DNA of 64,000 nt from Micrococcales bacterium (GCA_009785115.1 WQWY01000017.1:1-64000); one strand, 5' to 3'. Counted from the first letter of the stretch, positions 24,405 through 34,601 are shown. Numbers and translations are program-made. The notes: generated by a model from the sequence alone, not told the origin.

Positions 24405-27377
24405 TCAGCCCAGTCGCGACTCCGCGTCGAGCGCTGCCCGCACGGCGGTGTCGAGCCGTTTCTGGGCCTCGCCGTAGGCGGCGAAGTCGTTGTTCTGGAG
24501 CGCCTGCGTCGAGTCCCTCATCGCCTGGCTGGCGTCCGCGAGGGCCTTCTGCAGGTCGGCACGTGCCTGGGCCTGCTCGGGCGTGTCGCCGGGCTGGGCC
24601 GGCGGGGTCGGCTCCGCGGTGGGGCCGGGCGTCGGTCCTGGCTCGGGGGTGCCTTCGCCGGGAGGGGTGCCCGGCTCCCCGGTGATCGCGCCAGAGTCGC
24701 CCTTGAACACCTGGTCGAGCGCTTCGTCCAGGGTGGCGGCGAACCCGATCGAGTCACCGAAGCTCACCAGCACCCGTTGCAGGAGGGGGAAGGTGGTGCC
24801 TGTCGCCGCCTGGACGTAGACCGGCTGCACGTAGAGCAGACCGCCGCCGACGGGCAGGGTCAGCAGGTTGCCGCGTCGGATCGTGGAGTCACCTTGCCTG
24901 AGCAGGTTGAGCAGCTCGGAGACCTTGGGGTCCGCGGTGAAGTTCGCTGACGCCTGGCCTGGACCGGGCACGGTGGAGTCACGGGGCAGCTCTAGCAGCC
25001 TGATCTGCCCGTAGTCCTCCGCTCTCTGGCCGGGTTCGTTGCCGGCTTCCGCGTTCACCGCGACATACCCGGTGAGCACCTCCCTGCCGCCTTGCGGGAT
25101 GAAGGTCGACATGAGCGAGAACGTCGCGGCGTCCTGGTCGGGCATCTTCAGCGTCAGGTAGTACGGCGGCTGGGTCATGGCGGCCCCGGTGTGGGCGGGG
25201 TCGGCGGGGTTGGCCCAGAAGTCGTTGCCTGAGAAGAACTGGTGGGCGTCGGTGACGTGGTAGCGGGCGAGCAGGGTGCGCTGCACCTTGAAGAGGTCTT
25301 CGGGGTAGCGCAGGTGGCTCATCAGGTCGCCGCTGATCTCCGAGATCGGCTTGAGCGTGCCGGGGAACGTCGCCGACCACGCCTTGAGGATCGGGTCGTC
25401 CGGGTCCCAGGCGTACAGGTTGATGGAGCCGTCGTAGGCGTCGACCGTCGCCTTCACCGAGTTGCGGATGTAGTTCACCGTCGCCGGTTCCAGGGCCTGG
25501 ATGGTGGTGGACGTGGCGGTCAGCGAGTCCGTCGTCGCGTCCTGCAACGACTGCGCCGTCGCGTACGGGTACTGGCTGGTGGTGGTGTAGCCGTCGACGA
25601 TCCACACGACGCGCTCGTCGACCACGGCCGGGTAGACCCGACCGTCGAGGGTCAGGTAGGGGGCCACCTTGGCCACCCGCAGGGCCGGGTCACGGTCGTA
25701 GAGGATCTGCGACTGGGGGGTGACCCGGTCGGAGAACAGGATCCGCTCGGACCGGAACTTGATCGCGTACAGCAGCCGGTTCCACGGGTTGCCGATCGAC
25801 GGGCCGGCCTGGACCTCGTCGGTGGGGAACCGGGTGTTGACCGTCCCCCCGGAGGCGCTGTCGCTCGGGTAGTCGAACTCCCACGCGGTGTCCTCCGGGC
25901 CGCCGACGATGGAGTACTCCGGAGAGCTCTGGCCGAAGTAGATGCGCGGCTCGTAGTCGCCCAGCAGGCCCGACGACGGGATGCCGCCCTGCAGGAACCT
26001 CGGTGCGCCCCGGTCGGTGATGGCGTTGCCGTAGGCGGCGACCACGCCGAAGCCGTGGGTGTAGACCGTGACCTGGTTGACCCAGTTCTGCTGGGAGGCC
26101 GACAGGGCGCGCTGGTCGAGCTCGCGCACCGCGATCACGGTGTCGTAGCTCTCGCCGTCGATCATGTACCTGTCGACCGACAAGGTGTCGGGGAACGAGT
26201 AGAACCCGCGGATCTGCTGGAGCTGCTTGAACGACGGGCTGACGATGGTCGGGTCCAGCAGGCGGATCGACGCGGTGGTCTCCGCGTCCTCGCGCAGCTG
26301 GCCGGCCTCGGCGTTCACGACCGCGTCGTACTCCTGGGTGTCCACGTCGCCGATGCCGTAGGCGGCGAGCGTCGCGTTGATGTTGTGCTGGATGTAGGTG
26401 CTCTCGCGGTCCTGCTGGTTGGGCTGCACCTGGAAGCGCTGGACGATCGCGGGGTAGATGCCCCCGACGACGATCGCGGCGACCACCATGACCGAGACAC
26501 CGATCATGGGCAGACGCCAGCCGCCCCGCACCGCGGTCAGGACGAACACGGCCGCGATCAGCAGCGCGGCGACCGCGAGGATCCCCTTGGCCGGGATCAC
26601 CGCGTTGATGTCGGTGTAGCCGGCGCTGGCCAGCTGTGCCGACTGGTTGCTCTTCATCAGCAGCGAGTACCGGTCGAGCCAGAGGTTCGCGGCGATCGCG
26701 ACCATGATGACCGCACCGATGGTGGCCAGCTGCACCCGAGCCGTCTTCGAGGTGCGCGGCGCACCCGCGGGCCCGCCGATCCGCAACCCTCCGTACAGGT
26801 AGTGCGTGGCGATCGCGACGATGGCCGACAGGATCGCGACGGCCAGCACGAACGACACGACGAACCGCAGCACCGGCAGGCTGAAGAAGTAGAAGCCCAG
26901 GTCCATGCCGTGCTCTGGGTCTTTGATGCCGACCGGTTGCCGGTTGAGGAACAGCTGGACGTCAGCCCACTGGGCGGAGGCGGCACCGGCGGCGAACAGG
27001 CCCAGCACCGCCGGGGCCGCGATCATGACCATCTTGCGCAGAGGCTCGATGGCCTCGCGGTACTGGTCGAGGTTCAGCTGCTCACGGTCTGACGGGGCGT
27101 AGACCGGCCGGGACCGGTACGCGACGGCCAGGCTGACGAACACGGCGCCGGCCATGAGCAGGAAGCCCAACGCCCCGAGGGCGATCCTGGTGCCCCACTC
27201 GACGTAGAGGACCTTCTCGTAACCGACCTGGCGGTACCACAGCACCTCCGTCCAGACCTGGGCCAGCACCAGGACGACGAGCACGATCGCACCGAGCACG
27301 ACCAGCGTCGGGCCTAGCGCTCCGCGCTTGCGGCGGGGGGTGAGGGAAGCGGGGCGGGGTGTCGCGGTGGAGCTCAC
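24405..27377 (-). CDS. UPF0182 family membrane protein (990 aa)
   Basis: Very large membrane protein conserved in actinobacteria. The N-terminal third has about seven hydrophobic helices (from VVLGAIVLVVLVLAQVW onward), and conserved sequences such as WTEVLWYRQVGY, LDRYSLL and GFGVVAAYGN are visible. The long following extracytoplasmic part ends in a proline/glutamate-rich linker and a C-terminal helical segment with QALQNNDFAAYGEAQ. Length is normal for the family. Function is not established. It is followed by a strong terminator and preceded by about 150 bp without a gene. Confidence 0.92.
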   Translation of the reverse strand: MSSTATPRPASLTPRRKRGALGPTLVVLGAIVLVVLVLAQVWTEVLWYRQVGYEKVLYVEWGTRIALGALGFLLMAGAVFVSLAVAYRSRPVYAPSDREQLNLDQYREAIEPLRKMVMIAAPAVLGLFAAGAASAQWADVQLFLNRQPVGIKDPEHGMDLGFYFFSLPVLRFVVSFVLAVAILSAIVAIATHYLYGGLRIGGPAGAPRTSKTARVQLATIGAVIMVAIAANLWLDRYSLLMKSNQSAQLASAGYTDINAVIPAKGILAVAALLIAAVFVLTAVRGGWRLPMIGVSVMVVAAIVVGGIYPAIVQRFQVQPNQQDRESTYIQHNINATLAAYGIGDVDTQEYDAVVNAEAGQLREDAETTASIRLLDPTIVSPSFKQLQQIRGFYSFPDTLSVDRYMIDGESYDTVIAVRELDQRALSASQQNWVNQVTVYTHGFGVVAAYGNAITDRGAPRFLQGGIPSSGLLGDYEPRIYFGQSSPEYSIVGGPEDTAWEFDYPSDSASGGTVNTRFPTDEVQAGPSIGNPWNRLLYAIKFRSERILFSDRVTPQSQILYDRDPALRVAKVAPYLTLDGRVYPAVVDERVVWIVDGYTTTSQYPYATAQSLQDATTDSLTATSTTIQALEPATVNYIRNSVKATVDAYDGSINLYAWDPDDPILKAWSATFPGTLKPISEISGDLMSHLRYPEDLFKVQRTLLARYHVTDAHQFFSGNDFWANPADPAHTGAAMTQPPYYLTLKMPDQDAATFSLMSTFIPQGGREVLTGYVAVNAEAGNEPGQRAEDYGQIRLLELPRDSTVPGPGQASANFTADPKVSELLNLLRQGDSTIRRGNLLTLPVGGGLLYVQPVYVQAATGTTFPLLQRVLVSFGDSIGFAATLDEALDQVFKGDSGAITGEPGTPPGEGTPEPGPTPGPTAEPTPPAQPGDTPEQAQARADLQKALADASQAMRDSTQALQNNDFAAYGEAQKRLDTAVRAALDAESRLG

Positions 27378-27525
27378 TGTTCCTCACGATGGGAGTAGTT
27401 CGGTCGGGCGCGGCATCACGGAGGCCGACGTCTTCGTGGGCCAACGTCTGTCAGGTTCCTCAGGTTCCCACACGCCGAGACGACAAGCCCAACCGGCCCG
27501 CCGCGCGGCGCCGAGAACCCGGGTC

Positions 27526-28638
27526 TCACTCGGGCAGGCAGGTGGGCAGGCCCTCGCCCTTCCCGGAACCTATCGCGACGACGGCCTCGCGCGCCTCGTG
27601 CAACGTGCTCACGGCGACCACACGCAGACCGCGCGGGGTGTTCCCGACCACCTCGCCGCAGTTGCCCCGCGGCGCCAGGAACCAGGCGGCCCCGTCACGC
27701 CTGGCCCCGACCAGCTTCTGCCGGATGCCGCCGATGGGGCCCACCTCGCCCAGCGCGTCGATCGTGCCGGTGCCGGCGATGATCGCGCCGTCGGCCTCGT
27801 CCTCGGGGGTGAGCATGTCGATGATCCCCAGCGCGAACATGAGCCCGGCGCTGGGCCCGCCGATGTCCGGCACGTTGACCGTGACCTCCACCGGCGGGTC
27901 GAAGTTCGGGTCGACGACGATACCCAGCAGGGCTCCCCCGCCGGGGCGCTCGCCGGTCACGACCGGCACCCGCAGCCGCGTGGCGCCGCGGTGCACGTCG
28001 ACCTGCACGGTGGTGCCCGGGGCGGTGTCGCGGAGGGTCCGGATCAGCGTCGCGTAGTCCTTGGTGGGCACGCCGTCCAGCCCTACGACGATGTCGCCCT
28101 TGGCGAGCACCCCGTCGGCACCAGAACCGTCCATCACCCCGGCGACGGTGAGCGTGGCCGGGACCTCGTAGCCCAGCTCGGTCAGCGCGGCGACGACGGC
28201 GAGCTCTTGAGAGCTGACCATCTGCAGCTGGTTCTGCTCGTCGATCTCCTCCCTGGTGGCCGTCGACGAGACCTGGCTCTCGAGCGGCAGCACCCGCGAG
28301 GAGGGCGACGACCAGGCGCCCAGCACCTGGAACGGGTAGGCCGGGAACCCGGGCATGCCTGTCGCCGAGACCGTGGTCAGCCGCAGCTGGCCGGTCGAGG
28401 GGTAGGTCTGGGCACCGGAGATGGAGATCAGCGGTGTGCCGCCCATCTCGCCGAGCACGTCCCTGGTGGGGCCGGGCTGGTTCACGACGTAGGGGGCGGG
28501 CAGCAGGCTGAGCAGCAGCGTCAGGAGGCCGCTGAGGAGCATGCTCGCCCCGAGGGTGATCGACCGCCGTCCCGGGGCTGCCCACGTCGGCGCCGGGTCG
28601 TCCGGCGGGGCGAACACGGTGTGGAGGTCATCGGCCAC
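27526..28638 (-). CDS. YlbL-like PDZ and Lon-type serine protease
   Basis: Protein of about 370 residues with one N-terminal transmembrane helix (LLSGLLTLLLSLLPAPYVV), a central PDZ domain (GVLAKGDIVVGLDG) and a C-terminal Lon-type (S16) protease domain. The catalytic serine is in GGPSAGLMF and the lysine in GGIRQKLVGA. It faces the outside of the membrane and is thought to take part in surface protein quality control. Start chosen is the GTG at 28638; an upstream GTG at 28656 is possible. Neither has a strong ribosome binding site. Confidence 0.87.
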   Translation of the reverse strand: MADDLHTVFAPPDDPAPTWAAPGRRSITLGASMLLSGLLTLLLSLLPAPYVVNQPGPTRDVLGEMGGTPLISISGAQTYPSTGQLRLTTVSATGMPGFPAYPFQVLGAWSSPSSRVLPLESQVSSTATREEIDEQNQLQMVSSQELAVVAALTELGYEVPATLTVAGVMDGSGADGVLAKGDIVVGLDGVPTKDYATLIRTLRDTAPGTTVQVDVHRGATRLRVPVVTGERPGGGALLGIVVDPNFDPPVEVTVNVPDIGGPSAGLMFALGIIDMLTPEDEADGAIIAGTGTIDALGEVGPIGGIRQKLVGARRDGAAWFLAPRGNCGEVVGNTPRGLRVVAVSTLHEAREAVVAIGSGKGEGLPTCLPE

Positions 28639-28788
28639 CCCGGCATCATGCCTCACCCCGGCACCCACCTCACACCCCTGTCGCTCCTCCCGCTCGGGAC
28701 CGTGCCGGTCTCCTCGAGCCCGGCGACGCTCCGCCGGGTCGTGATATCGGCGTGACGGAGTAGGTTCTCAGCACGGAAGGGAGCCGCC

Positions 28789-29889
28789 GTGCGTGCCATG
28801 ATCCTCAAGGAGTTCCACGAGCTGCGCCGCGACCGACGCACCGTCGCGATGCTCGTGGTGATGCCGATCGTGATGCTGGTGATCTTCGGCTACGCCGCCA
28901 ACTTCAGCGTCTCGAGCCTCCGGACCGCGGTCGTCGGCCCGGACGCCGACGTGCTCAGCGTCGCCATGAAGGTCGGGGCTCCGCTGACGAGCCTCTCCCC
29001 TGGCATGGGCGGCACACCGCTCACGACGGACGAGCAGGCGGCGACCGACGCGCTGTGGAACCTGTTCGACGTGGTGCGCACCGACGTGAGCGTCAGCGGT
29101 GCGGACGCCCAGGCGCTGGTGCGCGACAACGTGGCCGACGTCGTCTTCGACACCTCGACCACCCCGACGACGGCCTACGTGGACGGTTCGGCGCTGTTCG
29201 CCGCGCAGAGGGCTGATGCGGCGCTGGGGCGCATGGGCACCCTGGTCGACATCCAGATCCTCTACAACCCCGACCTGAAGACGTCGTGGGTGATGGTTCC
29301 GGCACTGATCGGCCTGGTGCTGGCGTTCATCGGCACGATCGTCACCAGCATCGGCCTGGTCCGCGAGCGCGCGGCCGGGACGCTGGAACAGCTGGCGGTG
29401 ATGCCGTTACGACCCGTCGACGTGGTGCTCGGCAAGATCGTCCCCTACCTGGTCATCACCACCGTGGAGATGGCGATCATCACCGCGCTGGGTGTGACGA
29501 TCTTCGGTGTGCCGTTCCGGGGGAACGTGGCGGTGTTCGCGCTCGGCGCGCTGCTCTTCCTGGGCGTGGTGCTCGGCATCGGCGTGCTGGTCTCGACCGT
29601 CTCGCAGACCCCGGCGCAGGCCATCCAGCTCGCGATCATGGTGACGCTGCCTCAGGTGCTGCTGTCAGGGTTCATCTTCCCGCTGGAGGCGATCACCGAG
29701 GCCATCCGCTGGATCGGGTACTGCCTGCCGATGACGTACTTCGTCCAGATCAGCCAGGGGGTGATGCTGCGCGGGGCGGGGATCGAGTCGCTGTGGCTGC
29801 CGTTCACGGTGCTCGCCGGCATGGCCGTGGTGATCGTCACCGCGGCGGTGCTGCGCTTCCGCCGCACGCTGGCCGGGGGCCGGTCATGA
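28789..29889 (+). CDS. ABC-2 type exporter permease (YbhS/YbhR-like, 366 aa)
   Basis: GTG start with GAAGGGAG upstream. The N-terminus MRAMILKEFHELRRDRRT leads into a first helix (VAMLVVMPIVMLVIFGYAANF), a large extracytoplasmic domain (about 45-170) and five more helices. The motif VRERAAGTLEQLAVMPLRP is characteristic of this permease class. It probably forms an exporter with the two ATPases encoded directly downstream. Exported substrate is unknown. Confidence 0.87.
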   Translation: MRAMILKEFHELRRDRRTVAMLVVMPIVMLVIFGYAANFSVSSLRTAVVGPDADVLSVAMKVGAPLTSLSPGMGGTPLTTDEQAATDALWNLFDVVRTDVSVSGADAQALVRDNVADVVFDTSTTPTTAYVDGSALFAAQRADAALGRMGTLVDIQILYNPDLKTSWVMVPALIGLVLAFIGTIVTSIGLVRERAAGTLEQLAVMPLRPVDVVLGKIVPYLVITTVEMAIITALGVTIFGVPFRGNVAVFALGALLFLGVVLGIGVLVSTVSQTPAQAIQLAIMVTLPQVLLSGFIFPLEAITEAIRWIGYCLPMTYFVQISQGVMLRGAGIESLWLPFTVLAGMAVVIVTAAVLRFRRTLAGGRS

Positions 29890-30740
29890 CCTGGGGCGTC
29901 GAGGGCCTGGTGGTGCGTCTCGGCGCGACCAGGGCGGTGGACGGCGTGGACCTGGTGGCGGAGCCCGGGCGGGTGGTCGCGGTCGTCGGCGGTGACGGGG
30001 CGGGCAAGACGACGCTGCTGCGAGCGCTGGTCGGCGGGGTGCGTCCGACGGCCGGGCAGGTGCGGGCACCGGAGCGCTGCCGCACCGGCTTCATGCCGAC
30101 GGCGGCCGGGGTGTGGCGCGACCTGACGGTGGACCAGAACATCGACTTCGTCGCTGCCGCCTACGGCGTGACCGGCCCGCTGCTCGACCGGCGCCGGGCC
30201 GCGCTGTTCGAGGTGACCGGGCTGGGTGCGGCCAGGTCACGGCTGGGCAGCCAGCTCTCGGGCGGGATGCGCCAGAAGCTGGCCTTCGGTCTGGCCACGC
30301 TGCACCGCCCTGAGCTGTTGGTGCTGGACGAGCCGACCACCGGCGTCGACCCGCTCAGCCGTGGGGACCTGTGGCGGATGATCTCCCGCTCGGCGTACGA
30401 CGGTGCCGCCGTCGTACTGTCCACGACATACCTGGACGAGGCCGAGCGGGCCGCCCACGTGCTCGTGCTCGCTGACGGCCGCCCCCTGCTGGCCGGGACC
30501 CCGACGGAGGTGGTCCGCGCCACGCCGGGCACGGTGGTACGCCTGGACGGTGAGATGCCCGGCATCACCACCTGGCGGCGCGGCCACGAGCGTCACGGCT
30601 GGTTGCCGCCCGACGGACCGGCGGGCACGTCGACGGACAGCGGGCAGGGCGTCGCCGGTGTGCTGCCCACCAAGGTCGAGCCAGACCTCGAGGACGCGGT
30701 GATCGCGGCCTCGCTGGCGCGGGAGGCCGTCGATGCCTGA
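29886..30740 (+). CDS. ABC exporter ATPase with variant Walker A (284 aa)
   Basis: Starts by ATGA overlap with the permease gene. Walker A is GGDGAGKTT, with GGDG where most homologues have GPNG; the YbhF class also uses GxDGAGKTT, so it should bind ATP. The signature LSGGMRQKLAFGLA and Walker B LLVLDEPTTGVDP are intact. The C-terminal region after about residue 210 is not ATPase-like. It corresponds to the first half of YbhF-type double ATPases, here encoded as a separate gene. Confidence 0.85.
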   Translation: MTWGVEGLVVRLGATRAVDGVDLVAEPGRVVAVVGGDGAGKTTLLRALVGGVRPTAGQVRAPERCRTGFMPTAAGVWRDLTVDQNIDFVAAAYGVTGPLLDRRRAALFEVTGLGAARSRLGSQLSGGMRQKLAFGLATLHRPELLVLDEPTTGVDPLSRGDLWRMISRSAYDGAAVVLSTTYLDEAERAAHVLVLADGRPLLAGTPTEVVRATPGTVVRLDGEMPGITTWRRGHERHGWLPPDGPAGTSTDSGQGVAGVLPTKVEPDLEDAVIAASLAREAVDA

Positions 30741-31620
30741 GACGACGACCCTGCCGCTGGTCCAGGTGCGTGGGGCGACCCGTCGCTTCGGCGACGTGCT
30801 CGCCGTGGACGACGTGGACCTGGATGTGCACGCCGGCGAGGTGGTGGGTCTGCTCGGTGCCAACGGCGCGGGCAAGACGACGCTGCTGCGGATGCTGCTG
30901 GGCCTGCTCCCGGTAGACGCCGGCGAGGTCGCCGTGCTCGGCCACGCCCCGTCCAGAGACGTCCGCCGACGCATCGGCTATGTCCCGCAGAACCTCGGCC
31001 TCTACCAAGACCTCACGGTCGAGCAGAACCTGGAGTTTGTCGCTGGCTGCTACGACGCGCCGGTGCCCCCGCTGCCGCCGGGCCTGGCCGCGCTGGCCCA
31101 CCGGACCGTGGCGTCCATCGGCCTGGGCTGGCAGCGACGCCTGGCGTTCGTCGCCGCGCTGGCGCACTCACCCGAGCTGCTGGTGCTGGACGAGCCGACC
31201 TCGGGCGTCGACCCGCTGGCCCGCGCCAGGCTGTGGGACACGGTGCGCCACCAGGCCGAGCAAGGCGCCGGGGTGCTCATCACCACCCACTACATGCAAG
31301 AGGCCGAACAGTGCGACCGCCTGGTGCTCATGGTCGACGGCCGCGCCGTCGCCTCCGGTGACGAGGCCACCCTGATCGGCACCACCCGCGCCGTCCAGGT
31401 GCGCACCGACCGTTGGCAAGACGCCTTCGCCGCCCTGGCGGACGCGAACCTCCCCGTGGTGCTCGACGGCACCGCCGTCCGCGTCGCCGACACCCCCGAG
31501 CCCACCGTCCGCGCGGCCCTGGCCACCGCCGACGTCACCGCCGAGATCGCGGAGGTCCCCGCCACCCTCGAAGAAGCCATGGCCGCCTACGCCAAGACAG
31601 GCATCGCCAAGGCTCAGTGA
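30733..31620 (+). CDS. ABC exporter ATPase with degenerate signature motif (295 aa)
   Basis: Overlaps the previous ATPase gene by 8 bp. Walker A GANGAGKTT and Walker B LLVLDEPTSGVDP are standard, but the signature motif is IGLGWQRRLAF in place of LSGGQ. This is the pattern of the second half of YbhF, whose domains form an asymmetric pair. With the preceding gene it supplies two non-equivalent ATPase domains for one exporter. A C-terminal beta/alpha domain of about 75 residues follows. Confidence 0.86.
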   Translation: MPETTTLPLVQVRGATRRFGDVLAVDDVDLDVHAGEVVGLLGANGAGKTTLLRMLLGLLPVDAGEVAVLGHAPSRDVRRRIGYVPQNLGLYQDLTVEQNLEFVAGCYDAPVPPLPPGLAALAHRTVASIGLGWQRRLAFVAALAHSPELLVLDEPTSGVDPLARARLWDTVRHQAEQGAGVLITTHYMQEAEQCDRLVLMVDGRAVASGDEATLIGTTRAVQVRTDRWQDAFAALADANLPVVLDGTAVRVADTPEPTVRAALATADVTAEIAEVPATLEEAMAAYAKTGIAKAQ

Positions 31621-31751
31621 CGAGACCCGCGCGATCCTCGACGCAAGGACACGTCTATCGAGGGCTCCTGGGGCCGCCTCCGCCCGCTACTCTCGACCAG
31701 GTCGGTGGCATGTCGACCACCGGCTGAGACCGTCACCGAAGGCGAGGCGTC

Positions 31752-32780
31752 ATGTCCTCCTCTGCTGCCGCTCCTCCTGCCTCGCGAGCCCTCTGGGGGC
31801 GAGCCGTCGGCGTCGGCGTCGCGCTCTCTGTGGTCGTCGCGGTGATCGTCCTGGCCTTCTCCTGGCCGAACGTCACCGCCGAGGCGAAGAACCTGCCCGT
31901 CGCGATCGCCGGACCAGCCCCGGCGGTGGCCGACGCGACCGCTGGTGTCGACAAGGCCACCGGCGGTGCGATCGCGTTCACCGAGGTGGCCGACCGTGAC
32001 GCGGCGGTGCGCGGCATCGAGCGGCGCGACGTGTACGGCGCCATCGTCCTTGGAAAAGAGCCCGAGGTGCTCACCTCGTCGGCGGCCAGCCCGGTGGTCG
32101 CTCAGATGCTGACCGGGGTCGCCGCCCAGCTCCAGCAGCAGGCCGCCGCCGCCGCGACCGCTGCGGGGGCTCCGGCATCGACGGTGACGGTCACCGACGT
32201 CGTGCCGCTCTTGAAGACCGACCCGCGTGGCGCCGGCATGATCGCCGCGGCCCTCCCGCTCGTCCTGGGCGGGATGCTCGGCGGCATCGCCATCAGCGTC
32301 GCGATCAGCGGCGTCCGGCGTCGCCTCGTCGCGCTGACGACCTACTCCGTCGTCGCCGGGCTCGCGATCACCGCCATCCTCCAGAGCTGGTTCGAGGTGC
32401 TCGGCGGCACCTACCTGCTCAACTCGGCCGCGTTCGCGGCCAGCCTCTTCGCGATCGGAGCGGCGATCGTCGGCTTCGCCGCTCTCGCCGGGCGTCCCGG
32501 CATCGCCATCGGGCCGGTGCTGTTCCTCCTGATCGCCAACCCGATCTCCGGGGCTGCCATGCCCAAGGAATTCCTCCTCGCCCCGTGGGGCGAGATCGGC
32601 CAGTGGTTCCCACCCGGTGCTGGCGCGACGCTCGTCCGCGACCTCTCCTACTTCCCCGCCGCGAGCACCGTCTTCCCCTGGCTCGTCCTGGCCGCGTGGG
32701 CCGTCGGCGGGCTCGTCCTCGCCGTGGTCGGCCCCTTCCGCTCCACCTCGCTGCTGCACGGCAAGGCCTCGGACGACTGA
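31752..32780 (+). CDS. ABC-2/YhgE-like membrane protein (342 aa)
   Basis: One N-terminal helix (GVGVALSVVVAVIVLAFSW), an extracytoplasmic domain with a glutamine/alanine-rich stretch (QLQQQAAAAATAAGA), then five C-terminal helices. This is the plan of ABC-2 or YhgE/Pip-type membrane proteins. It is 131 bp after the ATPase gene and may belong with that exporter or stand alone. The PG residues in FPPGAGATLVRDLSYFP are typical of the family. Function unknown. Confidence 0.75.
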   Translation: MSSSAAAPPASRALWGRAVGVGVALSVVVAVIVLAFSWPNVTAEAKNLPVAIAGPAPAVADATAGVDKATGGAIAFTEVADRDAAVRGIERRDVYGAIVLGKEPEVLTSSAASPVVAQMLTGVAAQLQQQAAAAATAAGAPASTVTVTDVVPLLKTDPRGAGMIAAALPLVLGGMLGGIAISVAISGVRRRLVALTTYSVVAGLAITAILQSWFEVLGGTYLLNSAAFAASLFAIGAAIVGFAALAGRPGIAIGPVLFLLIANPISGAAMPKEFLLAPWGEIGQWFPPGAGATLVRDLSYFPAASTVFPWLVLAAWAVGGLVLAVVGPFRSTSLLHGKASDD

Positions 32781-32812
32781 CACCCTCCGGCCACGACGAC
32801 CGGAGGGTGTCA
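32778..32812. terminator. Bidirectional stem-loop between convergent genes
   Basis: Perfect 13-bp inverted repeat (32778-32790 with 32800-32812), overlapping the stop codon of the membrane protein gene and 20 nt before the end of the convergent acyl-CoA ligase gene. Confidence 0.8.
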
Positions 32813-32832
32813 GGAGAGAAGACTCGTCGAGG

Positions 32833-34503
32833 TCAGTCGGCGTGGTCTCGGGTGCGGATCTCCACGCGGCGGATCTTGCCGGAGACGGTGACGGGCATGG
32901 CGTCGACGAACTCCACGACGCGGGGGTACTTGTAGGGGGCGGTCCTCGCCTTGACGAAGGTCTGGATGTCGCGGGCCAGGTCGTCGCCGGGGTCGAAGCC
33001 GGGGGCGACCACCACGGTGGCCTTGACGACCGTGCCGCGCACCGGGTGGGGGGCCCCGGTGACCGCGCACTCCTTGACGGCGGGGTGGGCCATGACCACC
33101 GACTCCACCTCGAACGGGCCGACCCGGTAGCCCGAGGTCTTGATCATGTCGTCGGTGCGCCCGACGTACCAGAAGTAGCCGTCCTCGTCACGGGTGGCCA
33201 GGTCGTGGGTGTGGTAGTAGCCGTCGTACCAGACCGACGCGGTGATCTCCGGGGCGTCGTGATACTCGACGAACATCCCGATCGGGCGCTCGTCACCGGT
33301 GCGCACGCAGATCTCGCCCTCCTCACCGACGCCGACCTCCTGACCGTCCTCGTCCAGCAGCACCACGTCATAGGCCGGAGACGGCACGCCCATCGACCCT
33401 GGCTTGGTGGGCTGCCAGTAGTTGGTGACCACGGCCAGCGTCATCTCGGTCTGCCCGTAGCCCTCCTTGATCTCCAGGCCGGTCATCTCACGGAACGTCT
33501 CGTAGACGACGGGGTTCATCGCTTCCCCGGCGATCGTCGCGTGGCGCAGGTTCGACAGGTCGAAGGCGCGAAGGTCCTCGTTGACCAGGAACCGGTAGAC
33601 CGTCGGCGCCGCGCAGAACGTGGTGACCTTCGCATCGGCCAGGTGCCGCAGCAACGCCTGCGGGTCGAAGCGGTCGAAGTCGAACACGTCGACGCACGCA
33701 CCCAGGAACCACTGGCCGTAGAGCTTGCCCCACACCGACTTCGCCCAGCCGGTGTCTGACACGGTCAGGTGCAGCCCGTCCGGCTCGACCCGGTGCCAGT
33801 ACTTGGCGGTGGGGATGTGCGCGATCGGGTAGGAGTGGTCGTGCAGCACCATCTTGGGCTGTGCGGTCGTGCCTGACGTGAAGTACAGCAGCAGCGGGTC
33901 AGCGGCCACCGGGCGGTCGGGCCCCGTCGGGAGGACGAAGGCCGGGGCGGCGGCGAGAGCCTCGTCGAAGTCCAGCCAACCCGGGGGCGGCGTCCCCTCC
34001 ACGCCGGCCTTCACCAGCTGGAGACCGAGCTCGGCCTCGGCGAGGTCGAGCTCCTCGCTCACCGCGCAGTCGAGCGTGGCGACCACGGTGTTGATCTTGG
34101 CCTCCCGCAGGCGGAACACCAGGTCGTAGGCCTTCAGCTGGTGGGTGGCCGGGGCGGCGACCGCACCGATCTTGTGCAGCCCGATGATCGACCACCAGAA
34201 CTGGGGGTGGCGCTTGAGCACCAGCAGCACCCGGTCACCCTTGCGCACCCCGATCGAGCGGAACCACGAGGCGGCCTGGTCGGAGAGCCGGGCGATGTCA
34301 CCGAAGGTGTACCACCGGGTCACACCGGAGGCGTCCGACCAGCGCAGCGCCGGACGTTCCGGCTCGGCTGCCGCGATGGCGTCCACCACGTCATAGCCGA
34401 AGGAGAAGTCCGGCGGGCAGTCCAGCCCGTAGCCGACGGGCGTCCCGTCAGGGCCGAGGTCCTCGTCCAGGTAGCGCTGGTGGAGCGTGCTCACGATCGA
34501 CAT
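32833..34503 (-). CDS. Acyl-CoA synthetase, AMP-forming (556 aa)
   Basis: ANL superfamily enzyme. The AMP/phosphate motif YFTSGTTAQPKM, EGYGQTE (A5), YHTHDLATRDEDGYFWYVGRTDD (A7/A8) and the C-terminal catalytic lysine in PVTVSGKIRRVEIR are visible. The sequence resembles medium-chain acyl-CoA or acetyl-CoA-like ligases (ACSM type) more than acetyl-CoA synthetase proper, so the acid substrate is uncertain. It activates a carboxylic acid with ATP and CoA in the cytosol. It is separate from the hydrolase upstream by about 100 bp. Confidence 0.87.
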   Translation of the reverse strand: MSIVSTLHQRYLDEDLGPDGTPVGYGLDCPPDFSFGYDVVDAIAAAEPERPALRWSDASGVTRWYTFGDIARLSDQAASWFRSIGVRKGDRVLLVLKRHPQFWWSIIGLHKIGAVAAPATHQLKAYDLVFRLREAKINTVVATLDCAVSEELDLAEAELGLQLVKAGVEGTPPPGWLDFDEALAAAPAFVLPTGPDRPVAADPLLLYFTSGTTAQPKMVLHDHSYPIAHIPTAKYWHRVEPDGLHLTVSDTGWAKSVWGKLYGQWFLGACVDVFDFDRFDPQALLRHLADAKVTTFCAAPTVYRFLVNEDLRAFDLSNLRHATIAGEAMNPVVYETFREMTGLEIKEGYGQTEMTLAVVTNYWQPTKPGSMGVPSPAYDVVLLDEDGQEVGVGEEGEICVRTGDERPIGMFVEYHDAPEITASVWYDGYYHTHDLATRDEDGYFWYVGRTDDMIKTSGYRVGPFEVESVVMAHPAVKECAVTGAPHPVRGTVVKATVVVAPGFDPGDDLARDIQTFVKARTAPYKYPRVVEFVDAMPVTVSGKIRRVEIRTRDHAD

Positions 34504-34601
34504 GCCGCAAACCTACGCGACCGTAGGTTCACGACGAGATGCCCGTTCCCACAACATCCGCGCCCGCGGACCGCACAGCACCGACAACCCGGTGCGCGTG
34601 C

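Noticed and set aside
25242..27092. 616-codon plus-strand frame opposite UPF0182
   Set aside because: Antisense to a conserved protein family; Val/Asp/Arg/Gly-rich sequence with no domain.
31614..32783. 389-codon minus-strand frame opposite the ABC-2-like membrane protein
   Set aside because: The plus strand shows a regular transmembrane pattern; the minus frame is Glu/Asp/Gly/Arg-rich and has no ribosome binding site.
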